Origin: Pilimelia anulata
GTDB lineage: Bacteria; Actinomycetota; Actinomycetes; Mycobacteriales; Micromonosporaceae
Assembly: GCF_014647895.1 (NCBI RefSeq)
Contig: NZ_BMQB01000001.1
Span: 62,001 to 126,000, forward strand
Direction: 5' to 3'
Length of the DNA stretch: 64,000 bases
Positions 50,328-60,500 of the stretch are shown here, piece after piece (position 1 is the stretch's first letter; every line of letters starts with the position of its first letter). A program made the position numbers and the translations under genes. The notes under the pieces were generated by a model, which ran no database searches, had not been told where the DNA came from, and saw only the letters and a list, made by a program, of their open reading frames with translations.

Positions 50328-51098
50328 ATGTCCGCCGACCCCTGGCTGCCCGCCCTCGGCGGCCCCGCCGGGCCCGCCCCGGACGTGGTCTGCTTCCCGC
50401 ACGCCGGCGGCGCCGCGAGCTTCTTCCGCCCGTGGGCCGCCGACGCCCGCGCCGCCGGGCTGCGGCTGTGGTGCGCGCAGTACCCCGGCCGCGAGGACCG
50501 GCTCGACGAGCCGCCCCGGACCGACATCGCCGCGCTCGCCGACCCGCTCGCCGCCGCCGCGGCGGGCCTGGGGGAGCACGGGCTGGTCCTGTTCGGGCAC
50601 TCCATGGGCGCGCTGGTCGCGTACGAGGTGGCCCGGCGGCTGGACGCCGGTACCCCGCTCGCCCTGGTGGTGTCCGGCCGGCGCCCGCCGGCCGTGCCGC
50701 CCGAGCGGATCCGGCACGAGCTGGCCGACGACGCCCTGGTCGCCGAGCTGGCCGCCCTCGGCGGGCCGACCCTGCTGCTGAGCCGGCCGGACACCCGGGC
50801 GATCTTCCTGCCCGGCATCCGTGCCGACCTGCGGGCCGCCGAGACGTACCGGCACGCGCCCGGGCCGCTGCTGCGCGCCCCGATCACCGCGGTGGTCGGC
50901 GACGCCGACGGCGAGGTCGGGCCGGACCTCGCCCGCGGCTGGGCCGCGCACACCCGCGGGGCGTTCGCGCTGTCGGTCCAGCCCGGCGACCACTTCTACC
51001 TGCTGCCGCGCCGCCGCGCGGTGCTCGACCTGCTGCTCGCCGGCGCGCGGACCGCCGCGCCGGCGCTCTGCCACCCCGTCGTCGTCGAAAGGGACTAG
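50328..51098 (+). CDS. Type II thioesterase (YbtT/Irp4-like)
   Basis: A 256-residue alpha/beta hydrolase of the type II thioesterase family: FPHAGGAASFFRPWA at the start, GHSMGALVAYEVAR (nucleophile Ser), and QPGDHFYLL (catalytic His). It removes wrong acyl groups from NRPS carrier domains. ATG 50328 is 2 bp behind the SBP stop. Gene position between transporter and salicylate synthase is similar to yersiniabactin-type clusters. Confidence 0.93.
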   Translation: MSADPWLPALGGPAGPAPDVVCFPHAGGAASFFRPWAADARAAGLRLWCAQYPGREDRLDEPPRTDIAALADPLAAAAAGLGEHGLVLFGHSMGALVAYEVARRLDAGTPLALVVSGRRPPAVPPERIRHELADDALVAELAALGGPTLLLSRPDTRAIFLPGIRADLRAAETYRHAPGPLLRAPITAVVGDADGEVGPDLARGWAAHTRGAFALSVQPGDHFYLLPRRRAVLDLLLAGARTAAPALCHPVVVERD

Positions 51099-51100
51099 CG

Positions 51101-52456
51101 GTGCCCACCCCGTACCCCCACACCCTGCGCTGGCGCACGGCCGCCGAGCCGACCGCGCTGGCCGCCGCCCTGGCCCGTACTGCCGACGGGCCCTACCTGA
51201 CCTACGAGGACGACGGCCGGGTCGCGGTCGCCGAGGGCGAGCGCGCCGCCGTCACCCTCACCGCCGCCGGCCTGCTGGTCGACGGCGGGCCGCCCCGGCC
51301 GCTGTACGGGGCGCCGCTGGCCGCCGCCGGGCGGGCGGTCGCCGCGCACTGCGCCGGCCGGCGGGCGTACGGCTGGATCAGCTTCGAGGCCGCCCACCTG
51401 CTGCTCGGCGGGCGCCCCGACCCGGACGCCGCGCTGCTGCACGTCGCCGTCCCGCGCCGGGAGGTGATCTGCACGCCGGGCGCGGTCACCCTGCACGCCG
51501 AGGACCCGGCGGCGCTGGAGCACCTGCGCGGGCGCGTCCTCGCCGCCGTCGCCGCCGCCGACGCGCCCGCCGCGCCGCCGGCCCTGCCGGACGCGTGGAG
51601 CCGGGCCGACGACCCGGCCTACCGGGCGGCGGTCGCCGCGGCGGTCTCCCGGATCCGGGCCGGCGGGTACGACAAGGTCATCCTGTCCCGGCTGGTCGAG
51701 GTCGGGGTGCCGGTGGACCTGCCGGCGACGTACCTCGCCGGCCGCCGGGCCAACACCCCCGCCCGCTCGTACCTGCTGCGCTGGGGCGGCTGGGAGGCCG
51801 CCGGGTTCAGCCCCGAGGTGGTGGTGCAGGTCGGCGCCGACGGCGCCGTGCGCACCCAGCCGCTCGCCGGCACCCGGGCGCTGTCCGGGGCGGGCGACGC
51901 CGGCCGCCGGGCCGAGCTGTACCGGGACGCCAAGGAGGTCTTCGAGCACGCCATCTCCGTCCGGCTCGCCGTGGCCGAGATGGAGCGGGTGTGCGCGCCG
52001 GGCAGCGTCGCCGTCCGGCAGTTCATGGGCGTCGCCGAGCGGGGCAGCGTGCAGCACCTCGCCTCCGAGGTGACCGGGCAGCGGGCCGCCGGCCGGACGT
52101 CCTGGGACGTGCTCGCCGCGCTGTTCCCCGCCGTCACCGCCTCGGGCATCCCGAAGCCGGCGGCGTGCGCGGCGATCCGGGCCGGCGAGGCCGAGCACCG
52201 GGGCCTGTACTCCGGCGCGGTGCTGACCGTCGACCCCGACGGCGCGCTCGACGCCGCCCTGGTGCTGCGCAGCGTGTTCCGCCGGGCGGGCCGGACCTGG
52301 CTGCGCGCCGGCGCCGGCGTGGTCGCCGACTCGACCGCCGACCGGGAGCTGGAGGAGACCAGGGAGAAGCTGCGCAGCGTGTCCCGGTACCTGGTCGCGC
52401 AGCGGTCGCCGGGCGACGCCCACCCCGCCGCCGCGGTCGCCGGGGTGGCGCCGTGA
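51101..52456 (+). CDS. Salicylate synthase (Irp9/MbtI type)
   Basis: A 451-residue MST-family enzyme (chorismate to isochorismate to salicylate plus pyruvate). Conserved stretches: YDKVILSRLVEV, AGFSPEVVVQV, TQPLAGTRALSG, HAISVRLAVAEME, VQHLASEVTGQ, FPAVTASGIPKPAACAAI and GLYSGAVLTVDPDG ... ALVLRSVFR. The E in KEVFEHAI and other Mg ligands are in place. The single enzyme replaces the PchA/PchB pair and supplies the starter unit for the NRPS. GTG 51101, 2 bp behind the thioesterase stop; its end overlaps the reductase start. Confidence 0.93.
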   Translation: MPTPYPHTLRWRTAAEPTALAAALARTADGPYLTYEDDGRVAVAEGERAAVTLTAAGLLVDGGPPRPLYGAPLAAAGRAVAAHCAGRRAYGWISFEAAHLLLGGRPDPDAALLHVAVPRREVICTPGAVTLHAEDPAALEHLRGRVLAAVAAADAPAAPPALPDAWSRADDPAYRAAVAAAVSRIRAGGYDKVILSRLVEVGVPVDLPATYLAGRRANTPARSYLLRWGGWEAAGFSPEVVVQVGADGAVRTQPLAGTRALSGAGDAGRRAELYRDAKEVFEHAISVRLAVAEMERVCAPGSVAVRQFMGVAERGSVQHLASEVTGQRAAGRTSWDVLAALFPAVTASGIPKPAACAAIRAGEAEHRGLYSGAVLTVDPDGALDAALVLRSVFRRAGRTWLRAGAGVVADSTADRELEETREKLRSVSRYLVAQRSPGDAHPAAAVAGVAP

Positions 52457-53538
52457 GACCGCTGCGCGTCGTCGTCGCCGGCACCGGCTTCGGCCGGGTG
52501 TACCTCGACGCGGTCGCCGGGGATCCGGCGTTCGCGCTGGCCGGGGTGCTCGCCCGGGGCAGCGAGCGGTCCCGGGCGCTCGCCGCCGCGCACGGCGTGC
52601 CCTTCCACGCCACCGCGGACGAGGTACCCGACGACGTGGACATCGCCTGCGTCGTGCTGCGCTCCGGCGCCACCGGCGGGCCCGGCGCCGAGGTGGCCCG
52701 GGCGCTGCTGGCCCGCGGCATCCACGTCCTGCACGAGCACCCCGTGCACGCCGCCGAGCTGACCGACTGCCTGCGCGCGGCCCGGGCCGGCGGCGCGGCG
52801 TACGCGGTGCACACGCTGTACCCGTGGCTGCGGCCGGTGCGCAAGCTGCTCGCGGTCGCCGCCGCGCTGCGCGCGCACGGGCCGGTGCGGTACCTCGCCG
52901 CCGCGACCAACAGCCAGGTGGCGTACCCGCTGGTCGACATCCTCGGCCGGCTCGCCGGCGGGCTGCGGCCGTGGGCGTTCGCCGACCCCGCCGCCGACCC
53001 CGGCGGTATCGACGGGCAGCCGCACCCGTTCCGGCTGCTGCACGCCGCCGTCGGCGGGGTGCCGGTGACGCTGCGCGTCCAGAACGAGGTGCACCCCGAC
53101 GACCCGGACAACCACGCCCACCTCATGCACCGGATCGAGGTCGGCTTCGACGGCGGCCTGCTCACCCTCGCCGACACCCACGGCCCCGTCACCTGGCAGC
53201 CACGGCTGCACGCCCCGCGCGACCACACCGGCCGGCTGGTCACCGCCGGCGCCGGCACCGAGCGGCTGGCCGCGCCCAGCCACGCCGCCGTCCCCGGCAC
53301 GGCCGCCGGCAGCTTCCACGACGTGTTCGCCGACCTGTGGCCGGACGCCGTCCGGGCCGCCCTGCACGACCTCGCCGCCGACATCGGCGACCCGGCCCGC
53401 CGGGCCGCCGCCGGGGTGTGGGCACTGGGCGTCAGCCAGGCGTGGGCCGACCTCACCGGGCGGCTGGGGATGCCCCGGCTGATCCGGCCGGCCGAGCCGC
53501 CCGTGGTCGCCCCGGCGCTGGTCGGGGGCGCGTGGTGA
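52453..53538 (+). CDS. Thiazolinyl imide reductase (Irp3/YbtU-like)
   Basis: A 361-residue GFO/IDH/MocA-type oxidoreductase: RVVVAGTGFGRVYLDAV (NADPH-binding motif with the Irp3 FGxVYL pattern), VVLRSGATGGPGAEVARALL, HVLHEHPVHAAEL (in Irp3 the EHP-region is near the active site), PRDHTGRLVTA and NDVFADLWP-like FHDVFADLWPDAV. Reduces a thiazoline ring to thiazolidine on the NRPS, using NADPH. GTG 52453 overlaps the preceding stop (GTGA). Its presence means the product carries at least one reduced ring. Confidence 0.9.
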   Translation: MRPLRVVVAGTGFGRVYLDAVAGDPAFALAGVLARGSERSRALAAAHGVPFHATADEVPDDVDIACVVLRSGATGGPGAEVARALLARGIHVLHEHPVHAAELTDCLRAARAGGAAYAVHTLYPWLRPVRKLLAVAAALRAHGPVRYLAAATNSQVAYPLVDILGRLAGGLRPWAFADPAADPGGIDGQPHPFRLLHAAVGGVPVTLRVQNEVHPDDPDNHAHLMHRIEVGFDGGLLTLADTHGPVTWQPRLHAPRDHTGRLVTAGAGTERLAAPSHAAVPGTAAGSFHDVFADLWPDAVRAALHDLAADIGDPARRAAAGVWALGVSQAWADLTGRLGMPRLIRPAEPPVVAPALVGGAW

Positions 53539-54230
53539 GCCGCCGGTGCAGCCACGTCCTGGTCCGGGTCGCCGACCTGGCCCGGGCGGTCGCCGACTAC
53601 CGGGCGCTGGGCTTCGACGTGCGGTACGCCACCGACCCGGCCACCGCCCAGCACGCGCACGTCTGGTTCGCCGACGGGCCGATCATCGAGCTGCTCACCA
53701 CCCCGGCGTCGGCCCGGCACATGCGGCTGCCGATCGACCTGGTCGGCGGGCGCGGCTCCGGGCGGCGGATGGTCCGCTGGGCGGTCCAGGACGAGGGCCT
53801 GTGCGACGTCGCCGTCGTCGACGAGGCCGCGCCGCTGGGCGAGGTGATCGCCGGGCTGCGCGCCGCCGGGGTGCCGGTCGGGCGGCAGTGGCGGTGGCGG
53901 CGGCGCCGCCCGGACGGGGACGTCGTCCGGTTCGCGTTCGCCTACCCGCGGGCCGACCGGGTGCCGTTCCTGGTCTCGCCGTACCGGCCGCCGCAGCGTC
54001 CCGCCGACGTCGCGCACGCCAACGGCGCCACCGGGATCGCCGCCGTGCACGTGGACGTGCACTCCGCCGACGCCGCCGCGTTCGACCGGATCACCGGCGG
54101 CGACCCGGTGTTCGACGTCCGGCCGGCGCAGCGCACCGCGGTCACGGCGGTCACCATCGCCGGCTGGCCCGGCGCCACCGACGCCGCCCTCCTGCACGGG
54201 GCGGCACTGAGGGCAGGGGCAGCGGCGTGA
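53535..54230 (+). CDS. VOC-family (glyoxalase-like) protein of the metallophore operon
   Basis: A 231-residue protein of the glyoxalase-like (VOC) fold: CSHVLVRVADLARAVADYRALGFDVRYA at the start, HVWFADGPIIELLTTP, and a second domain part VHVDVHSADAAAFDRITGG. It is translated between the reductase and a permease with GTGA overlaps on both sides, so it is a full member of the operon. Pyochelin clusters of Pseudomonas do not have it; it may protect against or modify a metallophore intermediate, or act in lactone/ring chemistry. Function not assigned. Confidence 0.8.
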   Translation: MSRRCSHVLVRVADLARAVADYRALGFDVRYATDPATAQHAHVWFADGPIIELLTTPASARHMRLPIDLVGGRGSGRRMVRWAVQDEGLCDVAVVDEAAPLGEVIAGLRAAGVPVGRQWRWRRRRPDGDVVRFAFAYPRADRVPFLVSPYRPPQRPADVAHANGATGIAAVHVDVHSADAAAFDRITGGDPVFDVRPAQRTAVTAVTIAGWPGATDAALLHGAALRAGAAA

Positions 54231-55186
54231 GCGCCGTGCTGCGGCGGTTCGGCCCGCGGCTGCTCGGCAGCGCCGGGCTGCTGCTCCTGCTCTCGGCCGC
54301 GGTGTACGTCGGGGTGGACCTGCTGCCCGGCGACCCGGTCACCGCCCGGCTCGGCGTCACCGCCTCGGCCGAGCAGGTCGCGCAGGCGCGGACCCGGCTG
54401 GGCCTGGACGACCCGGTGCTGGCCCGGTACGGCCGCTGGCTCGCCGACCTCGCCACCGGCGACCTCGGCACCTCGGTCTCCGGCCGGCCCGTCGGCGACC
54501 TGCTCGCCGGCCGGCTGGCCAACTCGGGCCTGCTCGCCGCGGTCTGCCTGGCGCTGCTCGTCCCGCTGTCGCTCGGCGTCGGCGTGTGGGCCGGGCTGCG
54601 GCACGGCAGCGGCGCGGACCGGGGCGTGTCGGCGGCGGCGCTGCTGCTGGTGTCGGTGCCGGAGTTCGTCGTCGCCGCCGCGCTCATCCTCGCCTTCGCC
54701 GTCGCCTGGCCGGTGCTGCCGGCGGTCGCGCTGCTGCCGTCCGGGACCGGGCCGCTGGACCGCCCCGAGGTGCTCGTCCTACCCGTGCTCAGCCTGCTGC
54801 TGGTCAGCTCCGCGCACGCGCTGCGGGTGATCCGCGGCGCCGCCGCGGCCAGCGCCGCCGCCCCGCACGTGGAGTGCGCCCGGCTCAACGGCGCCCGCGG
54901 CTGGCCGCTCGTGCGCCGGGCCGTCGTCCCGGCCGTGCTGCCGGTCGCCGTCCAGGTGTGGCTGGTCACCGGGGTCAGCCTGATCGGCGGGGCGGTGCTG
55001 GTCGAGCGGGTGTTCGGCTACCCCGGGCTGGGCGAGGCGCTGGTCACCGCCGTGCAGACCGGCGACCTGCCGGTGGTGCAGGCGATCGTGCTGCTGCTCG
55101 GCGGGGCGATGCTCGGCGCCCTGCTGCTCGCCGACGTGGCCCTGGTCCTGCTCACCCCGCGGCTGCGCACCGGCGGTACCGCATGA
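54227..55186 (+). CDS. Opp/Nik-type ABC permease (DppB/NikB-like)
   Basis: A 319-residue permease with six or seven helices: RRFGPRLLGSAGLLLLLSAAVYV, LPGDPVTARLGVTAS, the transmembrane-permease loop (EAAA-like ECARLNGARGWPLVRRAVVPAVLP) and VERVFGYPGLGEALV with the DppB-type end. Partner of the next gene. GTG 54227 overlaps the VOC stop (GTGA). Confidence 0.92.
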   Translation: MSAVLRRFGPRLLGSAGLLLLLSAAVYVGVDLLPGDPVTARLGVTASAEQVAQARTRLGLDDPVLARYGRWLADLATGDLGTSVSGRPVGDLLAGRLANSGLLAAVCLALLVPLSLGVGVWAGLRHGSGADRGVSAAALLLVSVPEFVVAAALILAFAVAWPVLPAVALLPSGTGPLDRPEVLVLPVLSLLLVSSAHALRVIRGAAAASAAAPHVECARLNGARGWPLVRRAVVPAVLPVAVQVWLVTGVSLIGGAVLVERVFGYPGLGEALVTAVQTGDLPVVQAIVLLLGGAMLGALLLADVALVLLTPRLRTGGTA

Positions 55187-55968
55187 ACCGCCGCTGGGCC
55201 GGCGCCGCCGTCGCCGCGGGGGTGCTCGCGCTGTGCGTCGTCGCCGGGCCCGCGCTGGCCCCGCACGACGCCGCCGTACCGGTCGGCCCGCCGTACCGGG
55301 GGCCGTCCGGCGCCCACTGGCTCGGCACCGACCACCTCGGCCGGGACGTCGCCTCCCGGCTGCTGCAAGGCGCCCGGCCGCTCGTGCTGACCAGCCTTGC
55401 CGGCGCGCTGCTCGGCACGCTCGCCGGCGCCGGCCTCGGGCTCGCCGCCGCCGTGTCCCGCCGGCGCTGGCTGGCCGCCGCGCTGACCCGGCCGCTGGAC
55501 GCGCTCGCCGCCGTCCCGGCCGTCGTGCTCATGCTGCTCGTCCTCGCCGCCTGGCCGCACCGGGCCGGGCTGATCCTCGCCGTCGCGCTCGCCGCGCTGC
55601 CGCTGACCGCCCGGCTCGCCGCCGCGGCCGGCGCGCAGGTCGCCGGCCGCGGCCACGTCGAGGTCGCCGTCGCCCGCGGCGAGAAATGGCCCTGGCTGAT
55701 CGGCCGGGAGCTGCTGCCGCTGGTCGGCGGGGTGCTGCTGGCCGACGCCGGGATCCGGTTCGTCGGCGCCGTGTACCTGGTCGCCGCCGCCGGCTTCCTC
55801 GGCGTCGGCACCGCCGGCCCGGACTGGGGCTCGCTGATCGTCGAGGCGCTGCCCGGCGCGCCGCTGCAACCGTGGGCGCTGCTCGCGCCCGTGCTCGCCA
55901 TCGCCGTGCTCGCCGTCGGCGTGAACCTGCTCGCCGACCGGGCGCAGCGGCCGCGGGGTGCCCGGTGA
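55183..55968 (+). CDS. Opp/Nik-type ABC permease (DppC/NikC-like)
   Basis: A 261-residue permease: GPSGAHWLGTDHLGRDVASRLLQGAR is the DppC/NikC signature, followed by helices and AVARGEKWPWLIGRELLP (EAA loop) and FLGVGTAGPDWGSLIVEA. ATG 55183 overlaps the preceding stop by 4 bp, and its own end overlaps the ATPase start. Confidence 0.93.
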   Translation: MNRRWAGAAVAAGVLALCVVAGPALAPHDAAVPVGPPYRGPSGAHWLGTDHLGRDVASRLLQGARPLVLTSLAGALLGTLAGAGLGLAAAVSRRRWLAAALTRPLDALAAVPAVVLMLLVLAAWPHRAGLILAVALAALPLTARLAAAAGAQVAGRGHVEVAVARGEKWPWLIGRELLPLVGGVLLADAGIRFVGAVYLVAAAGFLGVGTAGPDWGSLIVEALPGAPLQPWALLAPVLAIAVLAVGVNLLADRAQRPRGAR

Positions 55969-57476
55969 GCGCCGTCCGGCTGGACCGGCTCACCCTCGCC
56001 ACCGGCGGTACGACGATCGTCGCCGACCTGACCGTGTCCTGCCCGGACGGCGGCGCGCTGGCCCTGGTCGGCCCGTCCGGCTCCGGCAAGACCACGACCG
56101 CGCTGGCCGTCCTCGGGCACCTGCGGCCGGGCATCCGGCACGTCGGCGGGACCGTCACCGTCGGCGGCCGGCGGGTGCTGCCCGCGGCCGGCGGCGACCG
56201 CCCGCCCGTCGGGTACGTCGGCCAGGACCCCGGCCTGTCGCTGAACCCGTACGCCCGCCTCGGCGCCACCCTGCTCGCCGCCACCGGCCGCCGGGTGCCC
56301 CGGCGCGACCGCGCCGGCACGGTCGCCGCGCTGCTGCACCGGGTCGGCCTGCCCGGCGACGCCGCGTTCGCCCGCCGGTACCCGCACCAGCTCTCCGGCG
56401 GCCAGCAGCAGCGTGTCGCGCTCGCCGCCGCGCTCGCCCGCGGCCCCCGGCTGCTCGTGCTGGACGAGCCGACCACCGCGCTGGACCTGCTCGCCCGCGA
56501 CGAGGTCCGGACCGAGCTGGCCCGGCTGCGCGCCGACGGCGTCGCGCTGCTGTGGATCAGCCACGACCTCGCCTCCGTCGGCGGCCTGGTGGACGAGGTG
56601 CTGCGGCTGCCCGAGGGCACGCTGGGCACCCCGGCGCCGCCGCCGTGCCGGCGCCCGTCGGTCACCCGCAGCCCGCACCCGCCCACGCTGACCGCCCGCC
56701 CGGCCGCGGGCCGCCCCCGCCCGGCGCTGCTGCGCGCCGTCGGCCTGACCGCCGGGTACGGCGGCGCGACCGTCCTGGACGGCGTCGACCTCGCCGTCGC
56801 CGCGGGGGAGAGCCTCGGCGTGCTCGGGATCTCCGGCGTCGGCAAGAGCACCCTGGCCCGCTGCCTGGTCGGCCTGCACCGGCCGGCGGCCGGCGAGGTC
56901 CGGCTCGGCGACGCCGTCCTCCCCGCCGACGTGCGCGACCGGGACGCCGCCCAGCGCGGCGCGATCGGGCTGGTCGGCCAGCACCCGGCCGAGGCGCTGC
57001 ACCCGGGGCAGGACGTGTTCACCGCGCTGGCCCGGCCGATGCGCACGCTGCTCGGCGTCCGCGACCGGGCCGCCCAGCGGGGCCGGGTCGCCGCGCTGCT
57101 CGCCGCCGTGCACCTGCCGCCGGACTGCGCCGGGCGCCGCCCGGCCGAGCTGTCCGGCGGGCAGCGGCAGCGGGTCGCGCTGGCCCGCGCCCTGGTCACC
57201 GACCCGCGGGTACTGATCTGCGACGAGGCCACCGCCGCCCTGGACGACGGCACCGCCGCCGGGGTGCTCGCGCTGCTGGCCGAGCTGCGGGCCGGCCGCG
57301 GCCTGGCCGTCGCGCTGATCACCCACGACCCGCGGGTCGCCGCGGGCACCGACCGGCTGCTGGTGCTCGCCGGCGGCCGGGTCCTCACCACCGGACCGAC
57401 CGCCGCGCTGCTGCCGCCCGGCGCCGACGTGCACGCCCTCGCCGCCCGCCTGCTCCGCCCGGCGGCCCGGACCTGA
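55965..57476 (+). CDS. Double ABC ATPase (DppD-DppF fusion)
   Basis: A 503-residue protein with two ATPase domains: residues about 1-225 (Walker A GPSGSGKTT, signature [15 protein letters not shown], Walker [13 protein letters not shown]) and about 260-500 (Walker A GISGVGKST, signature ELSGGQRQRVALARA, Walker B VLICDEATAALDD). In NikDE and DppDF these are two genes; here they are one chain, joined by a Pro-rich linker (about 225-258). It energises the two permeases upstream. GTG 55965, GTGA overlap. Confidence 0.93.
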   Translation: MSAVRLDRLTLATGGTTIVADLTVSCPDGGALALVGPSGSGKTTTALAVLGHLRPGIRHVGGTVTVGGRRVLPAAGGDRPPVGYVGQDPGLSLNPYARLGATLLAATGRRVPRRDRAGTVAALLHRVGLPGDAAFARRYPHQLSGGQQQRVALAAALARGPRLLVLDEPTTALDLLARDEVRTELARLRADGVALLWISHDLASVGGLVDEVLRLPEGTLGTPAPPPCRRPSVTRSPHPPTLTARPAAGRPRPALLRAVGLTAGYGGATVLDGVDLAVAAGESLGVLGISGVGKSTLARCLVGLHRPAAGEVRLGDAVLPADVRDRDAAQRGAIGLVGQHPAEALHPGQDVFTALARPMRTLLGVRDRAAQRGRVAALLAAVHLPPDCAGRRPAELSGGQRQRVALARALVTDPRVLICDEATAALDDGTAAGVLALLAELRAGRGLAVALITHDPRVAAGTDRLLVLAGGRVLTTGPTAALLPPGADVHALAARLLRPAART

Positions 57477-57528
57477 ACCACTGCCCCTCTGCCCGCTGCC
57501 CCCGCACGCCCGTAGGAGTGAGCCCGAC

Positions 57529-60500
57529 ATGACCCCCGAACACCTGCTGAGCGAGCTGACCGCGCTCGGCGTCCGGCTGTGGGCCGACGGCGACGCGCTG
57601 CGGTTCCGCGCCCCGGCCGGCGCCCTCGGCGCCGAGCACCGGGCGGCGCTGCGCGCGCACAAGCCGGCGCTGCTCGCGCTGCTCGCCGCCGCCGACACCC
57701 CGGCCGCCGCCGCCGACCCGGCCGCCCGGCACGAGCCGTTCCCGCTGACCGACGTGCAGACGGCGTACCTGCTGGGCCGGCGCGACTCGTTCGACCTCGG
57801 CGGCGTCGCCTGCCACGGGTACCTCGAACTCACCTTCCCCGAGCTGCCGCCGGCCGCCGCCGAGGACGCCTGGAACCTGCTCGTCGCCCGGCACGACATG
57901 CTGCGCGCCACCGTCCACCCCGACGGCCACCAGCAGGTGCTGGCCGAGGTGCCGCGGTACCGGATCGCCGCCGCCGACCTGCGCGGCGCCGACCCGGCGG
58001 CGCTGGCCGCGCACCTCGACCGGACCCGGGCCGAGCTGGACCACGCGGTGTACGACCCGGCGACCTGGCCGCTGTTCACCCTGCGGGTCACCCGCACCGA
58101 CGCCGGCGACGTCCTGCACACCTCGCTGGACACCCTCGTCGCCGACTGGGCCAGCGCCGGCATCCTCTTCGCCGAGCTGGACGCCGTCCTCGCCGGCCGG
58201 GCCGACGCCCTGCCGCCGCTGGACCTGACCTTCCGCGACTACCTGGTCGCCGAGCGGCGGCTGCGCGACACCCCCCGGTACGCCCGGGACCGCGCGTACT
58301 GGACCGGGCGGGCCGCCGACCTGCCGCCCGCCCCGGAGCTACCCGCCGCCCCCGCCGCCGGCCCGCCGGCCGGGCCGCCGCGGTTCGCCCGGCACGGGTA
58401 CCGGCTGCCCGCCGACCGCTGGGCGGCGCTGACCGAGCGGGCCGGCGCGCACGACCTCACCCCGGCGACGGCGGTGCTGGCCGCGTACGCCGCGGTGCTG
58501 CGCCGGTGGAGCCGGCACCCGCGGTTCGCCCTCAGCGTCACCCTGCTCAACCGGCTGCCCCTGCACCCGGGCGTGGACCGGATCGTCGGCGACTTCACCT
58601 CCGTCAACGTGCTCGACGTCGCCGACCCGGCCGGGCAGCCGTTCGCCGCGGCCGCGGCGGCGCTCGGCACCCGCCTGTACACCGACCTGGACCACCGGCT
58701 GTTCTCCGGCGTCGAGGTGCTGCGCGAGGTCACCCGCCGGCGCGGCCGGGAGGCGGCCCGGCTGCCGGTGGTGTTCACCAGCGCGCTCGGCGCCGCCGCC
58801 GGGATCGACTCGCGCGGCGCCGGCCGGCCGGGGTACGGCGTCACCCAGACCCCGCAGGTCGTCCTCGACTGCCAGGTCGGCGAGGACGCCGGCGAGCTGG
58901 TCGTGCACTGGGACGTCCGGCAGGGCGTGCTGCCCGACGGCGTCGCCGCCGACATGTTCGCCGCGTTCACCGACCTGCTCGACGCGCTCGCCGCCGGCCC
59001 CGGCGCGTGGGCCGACCCGCGCCCGGTGCCGCTGCCGGCGTGGCAGGCCGCCGAGCGGGCCGCCGCCAACGACACCGCCGGGCCGCTGCCGGACCGGCTG
59101 CTCACCGACGGCTTCCTGGCCCGCGCCGCCGCCGACCCCGACCGGGTCGCGGTGGTCGACGCCGCCGGCCCCACCACGTACGGCACGCTGGCCGGCTCCG
59201 CCGCCGCGGTCGCGGCGGCGCTGCGCGCGCACGGCGTCGCCGCCGGGCAGGTCGTCGCCGTGCTCGCGCCGAAGGGCGTGGCGCAGGTCGCCGCGGTCCT
59301 CGGCTGCGGCCTGGCCGGCGCGGTGTACCTGCCGGTGGACGTGCACCAGCCGCCGCTGCGCCGGGCCCGGCTGCTCGCCGACGCCGACGCCCGCCTGGTG
59401 CTGACCGCCGCCGGCACCGACACCACCGGGGTGGGGGAGTGCCCGGTCGTCGCCGTCGACACGCTGCCGCCGGCCGACGCGCCGGCGCCGGGCGGCGGCG
59501 ACCCGGACGCCCCCGCGTACGTCATCTACACCTCCGGCTCCACCGGCGCGCCCAAGGGCGTGCTGGTCAGCCACCGGGCCGCCGCCAACACCATCGACGA
59601 CATCGACCGGCGGTACGGCGTCGGCGCCGACGACCGGGTGCTCGGGCTGGCCCAGCTCGGCTTCGACCTGTCGGTGTACGACATCTTCGGGCCGCTGACC
59701 CGCGGCGGCACGCTGGTGCTGCCCGACCCGGCCCGGCCGGGCGACCCGTCGCACTGGGCCGACCTGGTCCGCACCCACGGCGTCACGGTGTGGAACTCGG
59801 TGCCCGCCCAGCTCGGCATGCTGCTCGACTACCTGGGCAGCGCGCAGCTCCCGTCGCTGCGGCTGGCGCTGGCCTCCGGCGACTGGCTGCCGACCGCGCT
59901 GCCGGCCCGCTGCGCCGCCGCCCTGCCGGCCGCCCGGCTGGTCAGCCTCGGCGGCGCCACCGAGGCGGCGATCTGGTCGATCGCCCACCCGGTCGCGGCG
60001 GTCGACCCGGCGTGGCCGAGCATCCCGTACGGCCGGCCGCTGGCCAACCAGGGCTGGCGCGTCCGCGCCGCCGACGGCCGGGACGCGCCGGTGTGGACGG
60101 CCGGCGAGCTGTGCATCACCGGCGCCGGCCTGGCCCTGGGCTACCTCGGCGACGCCGCGCTGACCGCCGCCCGCTTCCCGGCCGTGGACGGGCAGCGGCT
60201 GTACCGCACCGGCGACCTCGGCCGGTACCGGCCCGGCGGCGACATCGAGTTCCTCGGCCGCGAGGACGGGCAGGTGAAGCTGCGCGGCCACCGGATCGAG
60301 CTGGGCGAGGTCGAGGCGGCGCTGGCCGCGCACCCCGACGTCGCGGACGCCGCGGCCGTCGTCGCCGGCTCCGGCGCGGACCGGGCGTTGCTCGGCTTCG
60401 TCACCCCGCGCCGGGTGCCGGCGCCCGCGGACCCGGCCGCCGACGCCGCCCGGGCCGCCGCGGCCCGCCGGTACGCCGCCGCCCGGGTCGACGCCGACGC

